From Gammaproteobacteria bacterium (lineage in GTDB: Bacteria > Pseudomonadota > Gammaproteobacteria > Steroidobacterales > Woeseiaceae), in assembly GCA_029863305.1 (NCBI GenBank), contig JAOTVR010000014.1, forward strand, positions 1-59,912: DNA of 59,912 nucleotides, in the 5' to 3' direction. Position numbers and translations under genes: made by a program. Each line of letters opens with the position of its first letter. Position 1 is the stretch's first letter. Below the pieces are notes generated by a model. That model saw only the letters and a list, made by a program, of their open reading frames with translations, did no database searches and was not told where the DNA came from. Shown here one piece after another: positions 8,942 through 16,754 of the stretch.

Positions 8942-9271
8942 ATGACAAACAGGATTGGACCGATGGATCCAAGCGCATTAGGCAAAGCAGGCAATAAAGT
9001 CGACAACACGGGGGGTGGCCGCAAGGTTTCCGGCGACTCCGGTGTATCGCAAGGCGCCTCGCAAGCCCAGGCTCCGACATCTGACACGGTCGAGCTGACA
9101 AGCAGCGCAAAACTGCTCGAGCGCCTGGAAAAGACGCTCGCATCATTACCAGCAGTCGATAGCAAGCGTGTCGAGGAAGTCAAGGCCGCGATCGAGAATG
9201 GCGAATACGAAATCGATGCTGACGCCATCGCTGATGCGATGATCCGCTTTGAGCGCTTTCTGGGTGAGTAG
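8942..9271 (+). CDS. flgM: FlgM, anti-sigma-28 factor
   Basis: Binds and inhibits FliA until it is exported through the finished hook. The ATG at 8942 is preceded by GAGGTTTGAG and gives 109 residues starting MTNRIGPMDPS; an in-frame TTG at 8927 is less likely. The C-terminal half (VELTSSAKLLERLEKTLASL, then RVEEVKAAIENGEYEIDAD) is the sigma-binding helical region, and DAIADAMIRFERFLGE ends the protein. A sigma-28 promoter directly upstream gives the expected feedback loop. Confidence 0.95.
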   Translation: MTNRIGPMDPSALGKAGNKVDNTGGGRKVSGDSGVSQGASQAQAPTSDTVELTSSAKLLERLEKTLASLPAVDSKRVEEVKAAIENGEYEIDADAIADAMIRFERFLGE

Positions 9272-9273
9272 CC

Positions 9274-9765
9274 ATGGCGCACTCTGATTCTGCTGAATTT
9301 CGCAGACAAATCGTCGAAATCATCGGCGACTGCGTCTACCACGCTCTCGGCCTCCAGGAGACACTCGAGGATGAGCGCAAGGCGCTCGAGAATCAGGATA
9401 TGACGGCGCTGCGCGCAGCGCTCGAAAACAAAGGCCGATGTGTCACGGAATTGCGCGGCAAGGAAGAGGAGCGTAACAAGCTGTGCATGGCTGCAGGATT
9501 TGCAGCCGGTCCGGATCAGATGCCACAGGTCGTCGAGCACTATGACGAGAACGCGACAATTGCGAACAGCTGGCAACATCTCATGGACATCGCTACCAAA
9601 TGCGATTCCCTCAACGTAACCAACGGCGCAATCATTCAGGGCCGCAAGCAGCAGATCGAGACGAGTATCGCGATCATCCGCGGCGGCAACCCGACAATGG
9701 ACACCTACGATCGCAGCGGCAGGGAGCCGCACGGGCATAATCTGCGTTCCATCGCAGAGGCCTGA
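9274..9765 (+). CDS. flgN: FlgN, export chaperone for hook-filament junction proteins
   Basis: Cytoplasmic chaperone that keeps FlgK and FlgL soluble for export. The 163-residue, mostly helical protein begins two bases after the flgM stop. The segment LQETLEDERKALENQDMTAL matches the FlgN-family coiled coil, and later residues retain LNVTNGAIIQGRKQQIETSI. Recognition rests on these and on the flgM-flgN order; FlgN proteins are poorly conserved. Confidence 0.88.
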   Translation: MAHSDSAEFRRQIVEIIGDCVYHALGLQETLEDERKALENQDMTALRAALENKGRCVTELRGKEEERNKLCMAAGFAAGPDQMPQVVEHYDENATIANSWQHLMDIATKCDSLNVTNGAIIQGRKQQIETSIAIIRGGNPTMDTYDRSGREPHGHNLRSIAEA

Positions 9766-9795
9766 AATTTCATTCTGCAGCAAGGACATTGAGCT

Positions 9796-9999
9796 ATGTT
9801 GATAGTGAGCCGAAGAGATGCCGAATCCATACTGATCAGGCCCAGTGACGGCATCGATCCGAAGATGACACTGGCTGACCTGTTCAGCGCCGGGCCTATC
9901 GAAATTACGATATTTTCGTCCAACGGTAATCGCGTCAAGATGGGCGTGCAGGCGCCGGAACAACTCACGATCTGGCGCAAGAAAGCCGCCGCGGCTTAG
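9796..9999 (+). CDS. CsrA-like RNA-binding protein with an internal insertion
   Basis: The 67-residue product resembles the translational regulator CsrA but is not a standard copy. The start MLIVSRRDAESILIRP aligns with the first CsrA strand (MLILTRRVGETLMI), and GNRVKMGVQAPEQLTIWRKK aligns with the [20 protein letters not shown] segment that contains the RNA-binding arginine. Between them are several extra residues (SDGIDPKMTLADLFSAG) where CsrA has a short turn. It follows flgN after 30 bases and precedes a hairpin terminator, so it belongs to the flgA-flgM-flgN transcript. It may regulate flagellar mRNAs, bind a partner, or have lost RNA binding. Confidence 0.8.
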   Translation: MLIVSRRDAESILIRPSDGIDPKMTLADLFSAGPIEITIFSSNGNRVKMGVQAPEQLTIWRKKAAAA

Positions 10000-10009
10000 C
10001 ATGCGCTTG

Positions 10010-10036
10010 CCTGTTCCGGCTATGGGAACGGGTTTC
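10010..10036 (+). terminator. Putative intrinsic terminator after the flgAMN-csrA-like operon
   Basis: CCTGTTCC (10010-10017) pairs with GGAACGGG (10025-10032) over eight pairs including one T-G wobble, with a 7-base loop, followed by TTTC. The T run is short, so strength is uncertain. It overlaps the leader of the next gene. Confidence 0.45.
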
Positions 10037-10046
10037 GAGAGCAAGG

Positions 10047-10871
10047 ATGAAAATCTCCGCGCATTTTCTGATTCCGCTGCTGTTGCTTGCTGCTGCCTGC
10101 GGCGGCTCCGGTTCCACGGATACATCAAAATCGGCTGGAGACACACGCGACCTCGGGACGCCGGCAGCGTTGCCAACTGATGCGGAAATCAGCGCTCTCG
10201 TGTACGACAACTTCTACAGCGTGCCGGCAGGCTTTTTCGTCGACGAGCGAGCCAATACGGATCGCAGCTATACGCTGCATCACGTACTGGACGAATCGCG
10301 TTCCTACGAGTTATGCAGTGACGATTTTGCGGTCGCCATGGCGTGGGAGGAGGCGGATAACGGGTCGCGCAATGTACAAGGCTACTATGTCGGGTCGTAC
10401 GAGAATGCACGCTATTTCGAATTCGTGCGCGAGTTGTCCTACGACAACGACATCGGCAACATCGACGACGTGACATCGCCCGGATTCGCGCGCGTATTCA
10501 AGTGCAGCAATACGAATCGTGATGGCGTCGATCGGACGCTCTTGTCGGGCTATGCGGGGACACTGAATGCGCTTCCGCTCAGCGACGACTCAGTACGCGA
10601 GTTCGCCGAATATCTGTGGCAATTCGCATTTTTTCCCGGCAGCCGTAAAAAAGTCATCGGCAGCTACGCCACGCAATCCACCGATTCGCTGCAACACACA
10701 CTGCAATTGGCATTTTTGCGCAACCAGGGCAGTGGCAATTGTGACCTGATCGAGATCGCTGAATGGCGATTTAGCGCGAATCGGGCAAATGGCCAGGTAG
10801 GCAAGGACTTCGAGGTCATCGCAAGCTTCGAGGCCAGGCTGGACGCAGGGATGCCCGTGCTCTGCAATTGA
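10047..10871 (+). CDS. Hypothetical lipoprotein
   Basis: A 274-residue protein of unrecognised family. It starts with a clear lipoprotein signal peptide, hydrophobic LIPLLLLAAAC with the cysteine at residue 18, followed by a Gly/Ser/Thr linker, so it is expected to be membrane-anchored and periplasmic or outer-membrane facing. The mature part is rich in acidic and aromatic residues and contains five cysteines (the last next to the C-terminus), which could form disulfides. An AGCAAGG ribosome site precedes the ATG. It is separated from the flagellar genes by a hairpin. No function is assigned. Confidence 0.85.
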   Translation: MKISAHFLIPLLLLAAACGGSGSTDTSKSAGDTRDLGTPAALPTDAEISALVYDNFYSVPAGFFVDERANTDRSYTLHHVLDESRSYELCSDDFAVAMAWEEADNGSRNVQGYYVGSYENARYFEFVRELSYDNDIGNIDDVTSPGFARVFKCSNTNRDGVDRTLLSGYAGTLNALPLSDDSVREFAEYLWQFAFFPGSRKKVIGSYATQSTDSLQHTLQLAFLRNQGSGNCDLIEIAEWRFSANRANGQVGKDFEVIASFEARLDAGMPVLCN

Positions 10872-10961
10872 TGCAATCCGTCCGCGCATCCGTATAATCC
10901 GGCTGCTCATATCGCAGCCACGCTCGTTACACTGTGGTTGCCCAGCTACAGAGAGATCCCG

Positions 10962-12713
10962 ATGACAAGCAGCCTTTCGACCCTGCGAGAGTGGGTTGAT
11001 GAAGTCGCCAGCCACACACGACCCAACGATATCCACTGGTGCTCCGGCAGCGATGACGAATACACGCAACTGATCGAGCAAATGACGGCTGATGGCACGC
11101 TGTCCCCGCTGAATCAGGACACCTATCCCAATTGCTACCTGCATCTTTCCGACCCGACCGACGTGGCTCGCGTGGAGCACCTGACCTACGTCTGCACCGA
11201 TAGCCAGGAAGATGCCGGGCCAAATAATAACTGGATGAGCCCCTCCGAGGCCCACGCCAAAGTAGACGCTTTATTCAAAGGCGCGATGCGTGGCCGGACG
11301 ATGTACGTGATCCCCTATTGCATGGGGCCAATCGATTCACCTTATTCGCGCTGCGGCGTCGAAATCACCGACAGCGCCTATGTCGCGATCAATATGAAGC
11401 TCATGACACGCATGGGGTCGGCCGCACTCGAGCGCATCGAACGCGACGGCGTGTTCGTCAGGGGCTTGCATTCCACCGGCGATCTCGACCCCGAGCGTCG
11501 CTTTATCATGCATTTCCCGGCTGAGCTATCGATCAAGAGTATCGGCTCCGGTTACGGTGGCAACGCACTGCTAGGAAAGAAATGCCATGCGCTGCGCATC
11601 GCGAGTCACCAGGCCCGTGCGGAAGGTTGGCTGGCCGAACATATGATGATTGTCGGTCTCGAAAACCCGGATGGGGAAATTCACTACATCGCCTGCGCAT
11701 TCCCGTCAGCGTGCGGCAAGACCAATCTGGCCATGCTGATTCCGCCGCACTCATTGTCTGGCTGGAAAGTGCACACACTCGGAGACGATATCGCATGGTT
11801 GCACCTCGATGAGGAGGGTCAATTGCGTGCGATCAATCCTGAATCGGGTTACTTCGGCGTCGTCCCCGGAACGAACAGGAAGACCAACGAAAACGCGTTC
11901 AACATGATCTGCAGCGACACGATTTTCACGAATGTGGCGCGGACCGCCAACAACGAGCCGTGGTGGGAAGACAAAAGAGTGGGTGAACCCGCATTTGACT
12001 GGCAAAACCGTGCGTACGATGGTTCAAACGGCAAGGCAGCGCATCCGAATTCGCGATTTACGGTCGCGGCCAGGAACAATCCGACTTACTCGGCACTCGC
12101 CGATGCGCCGGAAGGGGTGCCGATTTCAGCGATCGTGTTTGGTGGCCGGCGCAAACGGGTCGCCCCACTCGTCTACGAGGCAAAAGACTGGCGGCACGGC
12201 GTGCTCGTAGGCGCCAGCGTCGGCTCCGAAACAACCGCAGCGGCCATTGGCGAAGTGGGCGTGATCCGTCGGGATCCGATGGCGATGAAGCCGTTCTGTG
12301 GCTACAACTTCGCGGACTACTGGCAACACTGGCTGTCGTTCGAACAACGCACCGACAAGCTCCCGAGGATCTTCCACGTCAACTGGTTCCGCCAGGACGA
12401 TGACGGTCATTTCCTGTGGCCGGGTTTTGGTGAAAATCTGCGTGTTCTGCGCTGGATCATCGATCGCTGCGAGAACCGCATCGGCGCAAAAGAAACACCG
12501 GTCGGTTATTTGCCTGAAGACGGCGATATCGATGTATCAGAACTCGATATCAGCCCCGAGGTAATGCGGCAACTCACTGCGATTGATATCGAGCGCTGGA
12601 AAACCGAGAACGAGCATTTTGCTGACTACCTGGATACCTTCGGTGACCGCGTCCCCGATGCACTGCGTGCCGAACAACGACGCCTCGCCGCCGCGCTGGA
12701 AGCAGCACAGTAG
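10962..12713 (+). CDS. pckG: Phosphoenolpyruvate carboxykinase (GTP)
   Basis: Converts oxaloacetate and GTP to PEP, CO2 and GDP, the first step of gluconeogenesis. The ATG at 10962 gives 583 residues; a TTG eight codons upstream is less likely. Family hallmarks are MYVIPYCMGPIDSPYSRCG, the kinase-1a P-loop CAFPSACGKTNLAML near residue 250 with the reactive cysteine, and the metal-binding HTLGDDIAWL near 275. This is the GTP class, not the ATP form of enterobacteria. A pyruvate kinase gene lies 10 kb downstream on the other strand. Confidence 0.97.
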   Translation: MTSSLSTLREWVDEVASHTRPNDIHWCSGSDDEYTQLIEQMTADGTLSPLNQDTYPNCYLHLSDPTDVARVEHLTYVCTDSQEDAGPNNNWMSPSEAHAKVDALFKGAMRGRTMYVIPYCMGPIDSPYSRCGVEITDSAYVAINMKLMTRMGSAALERIERDGVFVRGLHSTGDLDPERRFIMHFPAELSIKSIGSGYGGNALLGKKCHALRIASHQARAEGWLAEHMMIVGLENPDGEIHYIACAFPSACGKTNLAMLIPPHSLSGWKVHTLGDDIAWLHLDEEGQLRAINPESGYFGVVPGTNRKTNENAFNMICSDTIFTNVARTANNEPWWEDKRVGEPAFDWQNRAYDGSNGKAAHPNSRFTVAARNNPTYSALADAPEGVPISAIVFGGRRKRVAPLVYEAKDWRHGVLVGASVGSETTAAAIGEVGVIRRDPMAMKPFCGYNFADYWQHWLSFEQRTDKLPRIFHVNWFRQDDDGHFLWPGFGENLRVLRWIIDRCENRIGAKETPVGYLPEDGDIDVSELDISPEVMRQLTAIDIERWKTENEHFADYLDTFGDRVPDALRAEQRRLAAALEAAQ

Positions 12714-12795
12714 ACCGCCTGCGGGCAGTCCGCTATTCATCGAAAGTGAAGCACAACTTGGGCAGCCATGACGCCAGGCAGCGTCGTCGCTGTTC

Positions 12796-13692
12796 TTATT
12801 CAACCGCCTTAAAATGAATCGCGAGCGACGATCCCTCTTTCTCGGCACGACCGAGGCCGATCGTGCCCTCGCCCATCAACTCCAGGGTATCGCGCCGCAC
12901 GAAGGTCTCTTCGCCCTTCAGCGTCGTCACGAAGGTGCCATTGGTACTCTGGTCGACCAGCACGAACTTGCCGCGACGCATTTCCACCTTGGCGTGAATG
13001 CGTGAGATCAGGTTGCCCTTGACCACCAGGTCGTTGTCATCGGCGCGACCGAGATTCGCACTCTTGCGCTGATCGTGCAGCTCGACGGCCTGATCGCGAA
13101 AGCTGAGTTGTAACCTGGAGGCTTTGCGCGGCTGGTTCTCCCACTCGATCGTCGGCAACATGCTGGTTGCCTCCTCGGGATTCCACAGCAACTCGTACAG
13201 CGCAACCTCATCGATCTTGCCCCGTACTGTCGCAACATCGATCTGCCGCGTCTGCTTCTTGAGTTCGGGGCCCATCTTATCGACCGTTCCGCCCGAAATA
13301 ACGATCTGACGTGACTTGGCCTGCGACGTCATGCGATTGGCCGTATGCACGGCGGCACCAAAGATGTCGTTCTGTTCCTGAACGACGGGCCCGAAATGGC
13401 ACCCGATTCGAATCGAGACCGGAATCCTGTCATCGGACTTTTTGTCGGCGGAAATCCGTTTCTGCATCATCACGGCGGCGCCCATCGCTTCTTCGACAGT
13501 CGCGAATGTGGACATAACCTCGTCACCAATCGTCTTGATAACGGTGCCGTTGAATTGGTGAGTCGCGTCTTTCATAACGTCGAGGCACAAGGCGACGGTC
13601 TCGCTGGCCTTGGTATCGCCAAACTTGTCGTAAAGCTGCGTGCTGCCGACTACGTCGGCGAACAGTATCGCGACTTCAAGATCCTTTGCCAT
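12796..13692 (-). CDS. Class III nucleotide cyclase fused to an FHA domain
   Basis: The 298-residue protein joins a class III adenylate/guanylate cyclase domain (about residues 1-170) to a C-terminal FHA phosphothreonine-binding domain (about 195-295). The metal-binding aspartates are in ILFADVVGSTQLYDKF and in TVIKTIGDEVMSTF. In the transition-state motif, usually V-N-x-A-A-R, the sequence reads V-H-T-A-N-R, so the conserved asparagine is replaced by histidine while the arginine stays. The FHA part has LGRADDNDLVV, ISRIHAKVEMR and DQSTNGTFV. No transmembrane segment is seen. It probably responds to a Ser/Thr kinase; cyclase activity is not assured. It ends convergent with pckG. Confidence 0.88.
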   Translation of the reverse strand: MAKDLEVAILFADVVGSTQLYDKFGDTKASETVALCLDVMKDATHQFNGTVIKTIGDEVMSTFATVEEAMGAAVMMQKRISADKKSDDRIPVSIRIGCHFGPVVQEQNDIFGAAVHTANRMTSQAKSRQIVISGGTVDKMGPELKKQTRQIDVATVRGKIDEVALYELLWNPEEATSMLPTIEWENQPRKASRLQLSFRDQAVELHDQRKSANLGRADDNDLVVKGNLISRIHAKVEMRRGKFVLVDQSTNGTFVTTLKGEETFVRRDTLELMGEGTIGLGRAEKEGSSLAIHFKAVE

Positions 13693-13722
13693 AATTCGCC
13701 TGTAACTACCTAAAAAACGAGG

Positions 13723-14547
13723 CTATTTTTCGGCAACAATATACGCTATCCAGGCGAGATCTGCCTCACCCGTGTCGCTTGGCGTGAATTCGCCGTTGCC
13801 CTCGCCATCTTCGTCTTCGCCCTCCCAATAGACTGTCACATCGCGAAATCCGGCTTCGTGCAACATGTCACGTAATTCAGGTGCGGTCCAAAGGCGCCAC
13901 GCATAGCTGAAGGCGCGCTTCAGCTTGGAGCCATCCGGAAATTTGAAGTGGATGTAACACTGCATGTGATTCGTTACAGGATGGAATTCGGCCTGATGCC
14001 ATATATAGGTGAAGCCGTCCTGCCTGGTCTTTTCCTTGGTTTCCTCGAACGATTCCGGCCCTCCAAACATGTCCATGAACAGGATCCCGTCGTCCTTGAG
14101 CGCGTCATAGCATCGGCGCATGTAGGCAATCATCTGTGCCCGCTCTTCGAATATCCAATAGCTGAAGTTAAAGGCCGCGAGAATATCCACCTTTGGTGTC
14201 TCGACGGTCTGCACGTCGGATTCGATCAGGCTGACGCGTGCCTGATCTTCGGGCGTCAGCCGCGCGACGCGGTTCTTGCGGCCCCACTCCAGCACCGACG
14301 GCTCGATATCGACCCCGATCGCCTGAAATTCAGGACCCTGCCGCACCCACTCGCAGGCGAGGCTGGCCGTGCCACAGAAGTCTTCGCGGAAAAGATGGCC
14401 TTCCCGACCAGACCTTTCCCTGAATGTGTTCTGCAGGAACTGCACTTCGTTTTCGACGTTCTGTACCGATTCCTCATAAAGCTCGTGGATATCGGCGCTC
14501 TCGGCCATCGTCGGCCCTTTGTCTTTCTTTGATGATTTGGCACCCAT
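13723..14547 (-). CDS. Class I SAM-dependent methyltransferase
   Basis: A 274-residue methyltransferase of unknown substrate. The SAM-binding fold is visible: REDFCGTASLACEWVRQGP as an unusual motif I region, IGVDIEPSVLEWG with the acidic residue binding the SAM ribose, and ILAAFNFSYWIFEERAQM as motif IV. The C-terminus is acidic (GEDEDGEGNGEF). The ATG at 14547 has a TATTAT box touching it; if that is the -10 element, the true start is the second ATG at 14508 (MAESADIHELYEES), which has AAGGG upstream. The substrate cannot be told from context. Confidence 0.82.
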   Translation of the reverse strand: MGAKSSKKDKGPTMAESADIHELYEESVQNVENEVQFLQNTFRERSGREGHLFREDFCGTASLACEWVRQGPEFQAIGVDIEPSVLEWGRKNRVARLTPEDQARVSLIESDVQTVETPKVDILAAFNFSYWIFEERAQMIAYMRRCYDALKDDGILFMDMFGGPESFEETKEKTRQDGFTYIWHQAEFHPVTNHMQCYIHFKFPDGSKLKRAFSYAWRLWTAPELRDMLHEAGFRDVTVYWEGEDEDGEGNGEFTPSDTGEADLAWIAYIVAEK

Positions 14548-14588
14548 GTATAATATTTCGCTCGGTTGATTGATGCGGATCGGCCATT

Positions 14589-15569
14589 CTAAGCTGCAAC
14601 CGGCATTGCATCCACTGCTTCGCGAATTACTTCCACCCCGGCGCCGTCCCTGTAGGCGTTCTCGCTGATGTAGCGCCGCCAGGCGCGCGCACCCGGCATA
14701 CCCGCAAACAGTCCGACCATATGCCGCGTAATGCGTCCCAGCCTCTCCCCCTTGCGCAATTCGGCCTCGATATACGGAATCATCTGTTCGACGACGCTGC
14801 GTCGCTGCGGCATTTGCCACCGTGAATTGAAGTGCTGCTCGAGTTCGGCCAGAAAATAGGGATGGTGATAGGCCTGCCGCCCGATCATGACGCCATCGAC
14901 GTGACCCAGCACCATTTCCACCTGCTCGATATTGGACAAGCCACCGTTCAACACGACTTCGAGTTCCGGATTCTGCTCTTTCAGTCGAAAGACGCGTTCA
15001 TAATTCAATGGTGGCACGCTGCGGTTTTGTTTCGGACTCAGACCGTCGAGAATGGCGATGCGTGCATGCACGATGAATTTGCCACAACCGGCAGCCGACA
15101 ACACGTCGACGAACCGGGCCAGAAACTCATCGCTGTCATTGTCGTCGATCCCAATGCGTGTTTTGACTGTGACGGGCACGTCGATTTCCGCCTGCATCGC
15201 TCGAAAACACTCCGCAACGATTGCCGGCCGTGCCATCAGGCAAGCACCAAACTGCCCACTCTGCACACGGTCGCTGGGGCAACCGACATTGATATTGACT
15301 TCGTCGTAACCGGCCGCTGCTGCGCGTCTGGCGGCCTCCGCCATCATGGCCGGGTCGCTGCCGCCAAGCTGAAGAGCCAGCGGATGCTCCGACCGGTCAT
15401 ATCGCAGCAATTGTTCGGCATCACCGTGATGAATCGCGGCCGCCGTGATCATCTCGGTATACAGGAGCGCGCCCGGACTGAGCAAGCGCATGAAGTAGCG
15501 GCAATGCCGATCGGTCCAATCCATCATCGGCGCTACTGCAATCAATCGACTGTTCGGTAATCTTCGCAT
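14589..15569 (-). CDS. dusA: tRNA-dihydrouridine synthase A
   Basis: FMN-dependent enzyme that reduces uridine to dihydrouridine in the tRNA D-loop. The ATG at 15569 gives 326 residues beginning MRRLPNSRLIAVAPMMDWTD; longer in-frame starts at 15593 and 15647 are possible. Hallmarks are APMMDWTDRHCRYF, VNINVGCPSDRVQSGQFGAC with the catalytic cysteine, and LNGGLSNIEQ. The RHCRYF variant and SGQFGAC are typical of DusA rather than DusB or DusC. A TATAAT sequence ends six bases before the ATG, which hints at a leaderless transcript. Confidence 0.95.
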   Translation of the reverse strand: MRRLPNSRLIAVAPMMDWTDRHCRYFMRLLSPGALLYTEMITAAAIHHGDAEQLLRYDRSEHPLALQLGGSDPAMMAEAARRAAAAGYDEVNINVGCPSDRVQSGQFGACLMARPAIVAECFRAMQAEIDVPVTVKTRIGIDDNDSDEFLARFVDVLSAAGCGKFIVHARIAILDGLSPKQNRSVPPLNYERVFRLKEQNPELEVVLNGGLSNIEQVEMVLGHVDGVMIGRQAYHHPYFLAELEQHFNSRWQMPQRRSVVEQMIPYIEAELRKGERLGRITRHMVGLFAGMPGARAWRRYISENAYRDGAGVEVIREAVDAMPVAA

Positions 15570-15678
15570 CGAGACATTATAATATCCCGGCATCCGGAAT
15601 ACGTCGCCGCAAGTGATTCGCGGCGTTTCGCGTTCATGATGCCGCAAACAATACGATCAGACGCTTAGGAACCCACTC

Positions 15679-16704
15679 ATGATCAAGACGGACGTCGTCA
15701 TCGTCGGCGCAGGCCCCTGCGGACTTTTTCAGGTGTTCGAACTCGGATTACTCGGTCTGAAAGCCGAAATCGTCGATACACTCCGCCAGCCCGGCGGCCA
15801 GTGTACCGAGTTGTACCCCGACAAGCCGATCTATGATATTCCGGCCGTGCCGATTTGCACCGGTCAGGAACTGACCGAACTGCTGCTCAAGCAAATCGAA
15901 CCGTTCAGGCCCGGCATGCATCTTGGCGAGGAAGTGGCTGTGGTGCGCAAGAAAGATCAGCAGCATTTTCACGTCGAGACCCGCAATGGCAAGGCGTTCG
16001 AGGCCAAAGCCATCGTCATTGCCGGCGGGGTCGGTTCATTTCAGCCCCGGCCGATTCGACTTCCGGATGCCGACATTTACACTGGCAAGACGCTGCACTA
16101 TCGCGTCAGAAATCCACAGCAATTTGCGGGCAAGAGACTCGCAATCCTCGGTGGAGGTGACTCGGCGCTCGACTGGGTGGTCGAGCTTGCGGGCATAGCC
16201 GAGCACATTACGCTCGTGCATCGGCGTGATGAATACCGTGCCGCCCAGGCTACCGTCGACAAAATGCGTGCATTGTCTGCCGAGGGCAAGGTGGATGTAT
16301 TCGAAAAGGCAAAGGCGATTGCGCTCGCTGGCAGTGGTGACGTTGTCAGCGGCATTACGATTCAAGCAACCGATAGCGACGCGGTCGATGTTCCCGTCGA
16401 CCACGTTCTGGTGTTTTTCGGGCTCGCACCAAAACTGGGCCCCATTGCCGAGTGGGGGCTGGACATAAACCGCAAGACGATCAACGTGGACACCGAGAAA
16501 TTCGAAACTTCAGAAGCCGGTATCTATGCGGTTGGTGACATCAATTACTATCCGGGCAAGAAGAAACTCATTTTGTGCGGCTTTCATGAAGCGGCATTGG
16601 CTGCCTTTGCGATCAAGGCACGAATTGAGCCTGGAAAGAAGGTGCACGTGCAGTACACGACGACAAGCCCGATCATGCACGAACGACTGGGCGTCGAAGG
16701 CTAG
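15679..16704 (+). CDS. Ferredoxin/flavodoxin-NADP reductase, thioredoxin-reductase-like type
   Basis: FAD enzyme moving electrons between NADPH and ferredoxin or flavodoxin. The 341 residues contain the FAD-binding VIVGAGPCGLFQV near residue 10, the NADPH-binding LAILGGGDSALDW near 155, and GIYAVGDINYYPGKKKLI near the C-terminus. The redox CxxC motif of thioredoxin reductase is absent, as in YumC-type and Chlorobium-type FNR, which supports this call over thioredoxin reductase. It starts just upstream of the divergent dusA. It could supply low-potential electrons to Fe-S or radical-SAM enzymes, but no direct link is shown. Confidence 0.9.
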   Translation: MIKTDVVIVGAGPCGLFQVFELGLLGLKAEIVDTLRQPGGQCTELYPDKPIYDIPAVPICTGQELTELLLKQIEPFRPGMHLGEEVAVVRKKDQQHFHVETRNGKAFEAKAIVIAGGVGSFQPRPIRLPDADIYTGKTLHYRVRNPQQFAGKRLAILGGGDSALDWVVELAGIAEHITLVHRRDEYRAAQATVDKMRALSAEGKVDVFEKAKAIALAGSGDVVSGITIQATDSDAVDVPVDHVLVFFGLAPKLGPIAEWGLDINRKTINVDTEKFETSEAGIYAVGDINYYPGKKKLILCGFHEAALAAFAIKARIEPGKKVHVQYTTTSPIMHERLGVEG

Positions 16705-16754
16705 AGACTTGAAGGCGATCGGATGGTAGGCTCGCCGGAAAAGAAACGGGGAAA

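Noticed and set aside
8911-10176. Long minus-strand open frame opposite flgM, flgN and the csrA-like gene
   Set aside because: No recognisable domain; the plus-strand genes have family signatures, ribosome sites and a sigma-28 promoter.
15679-16704. Thioredoxin reductase
   Set aside because: The redox-active CxxC of thioredoxin reductase is absent; the layout fits thioredoxin-reductase-like ferredoxin-NADP reductase.
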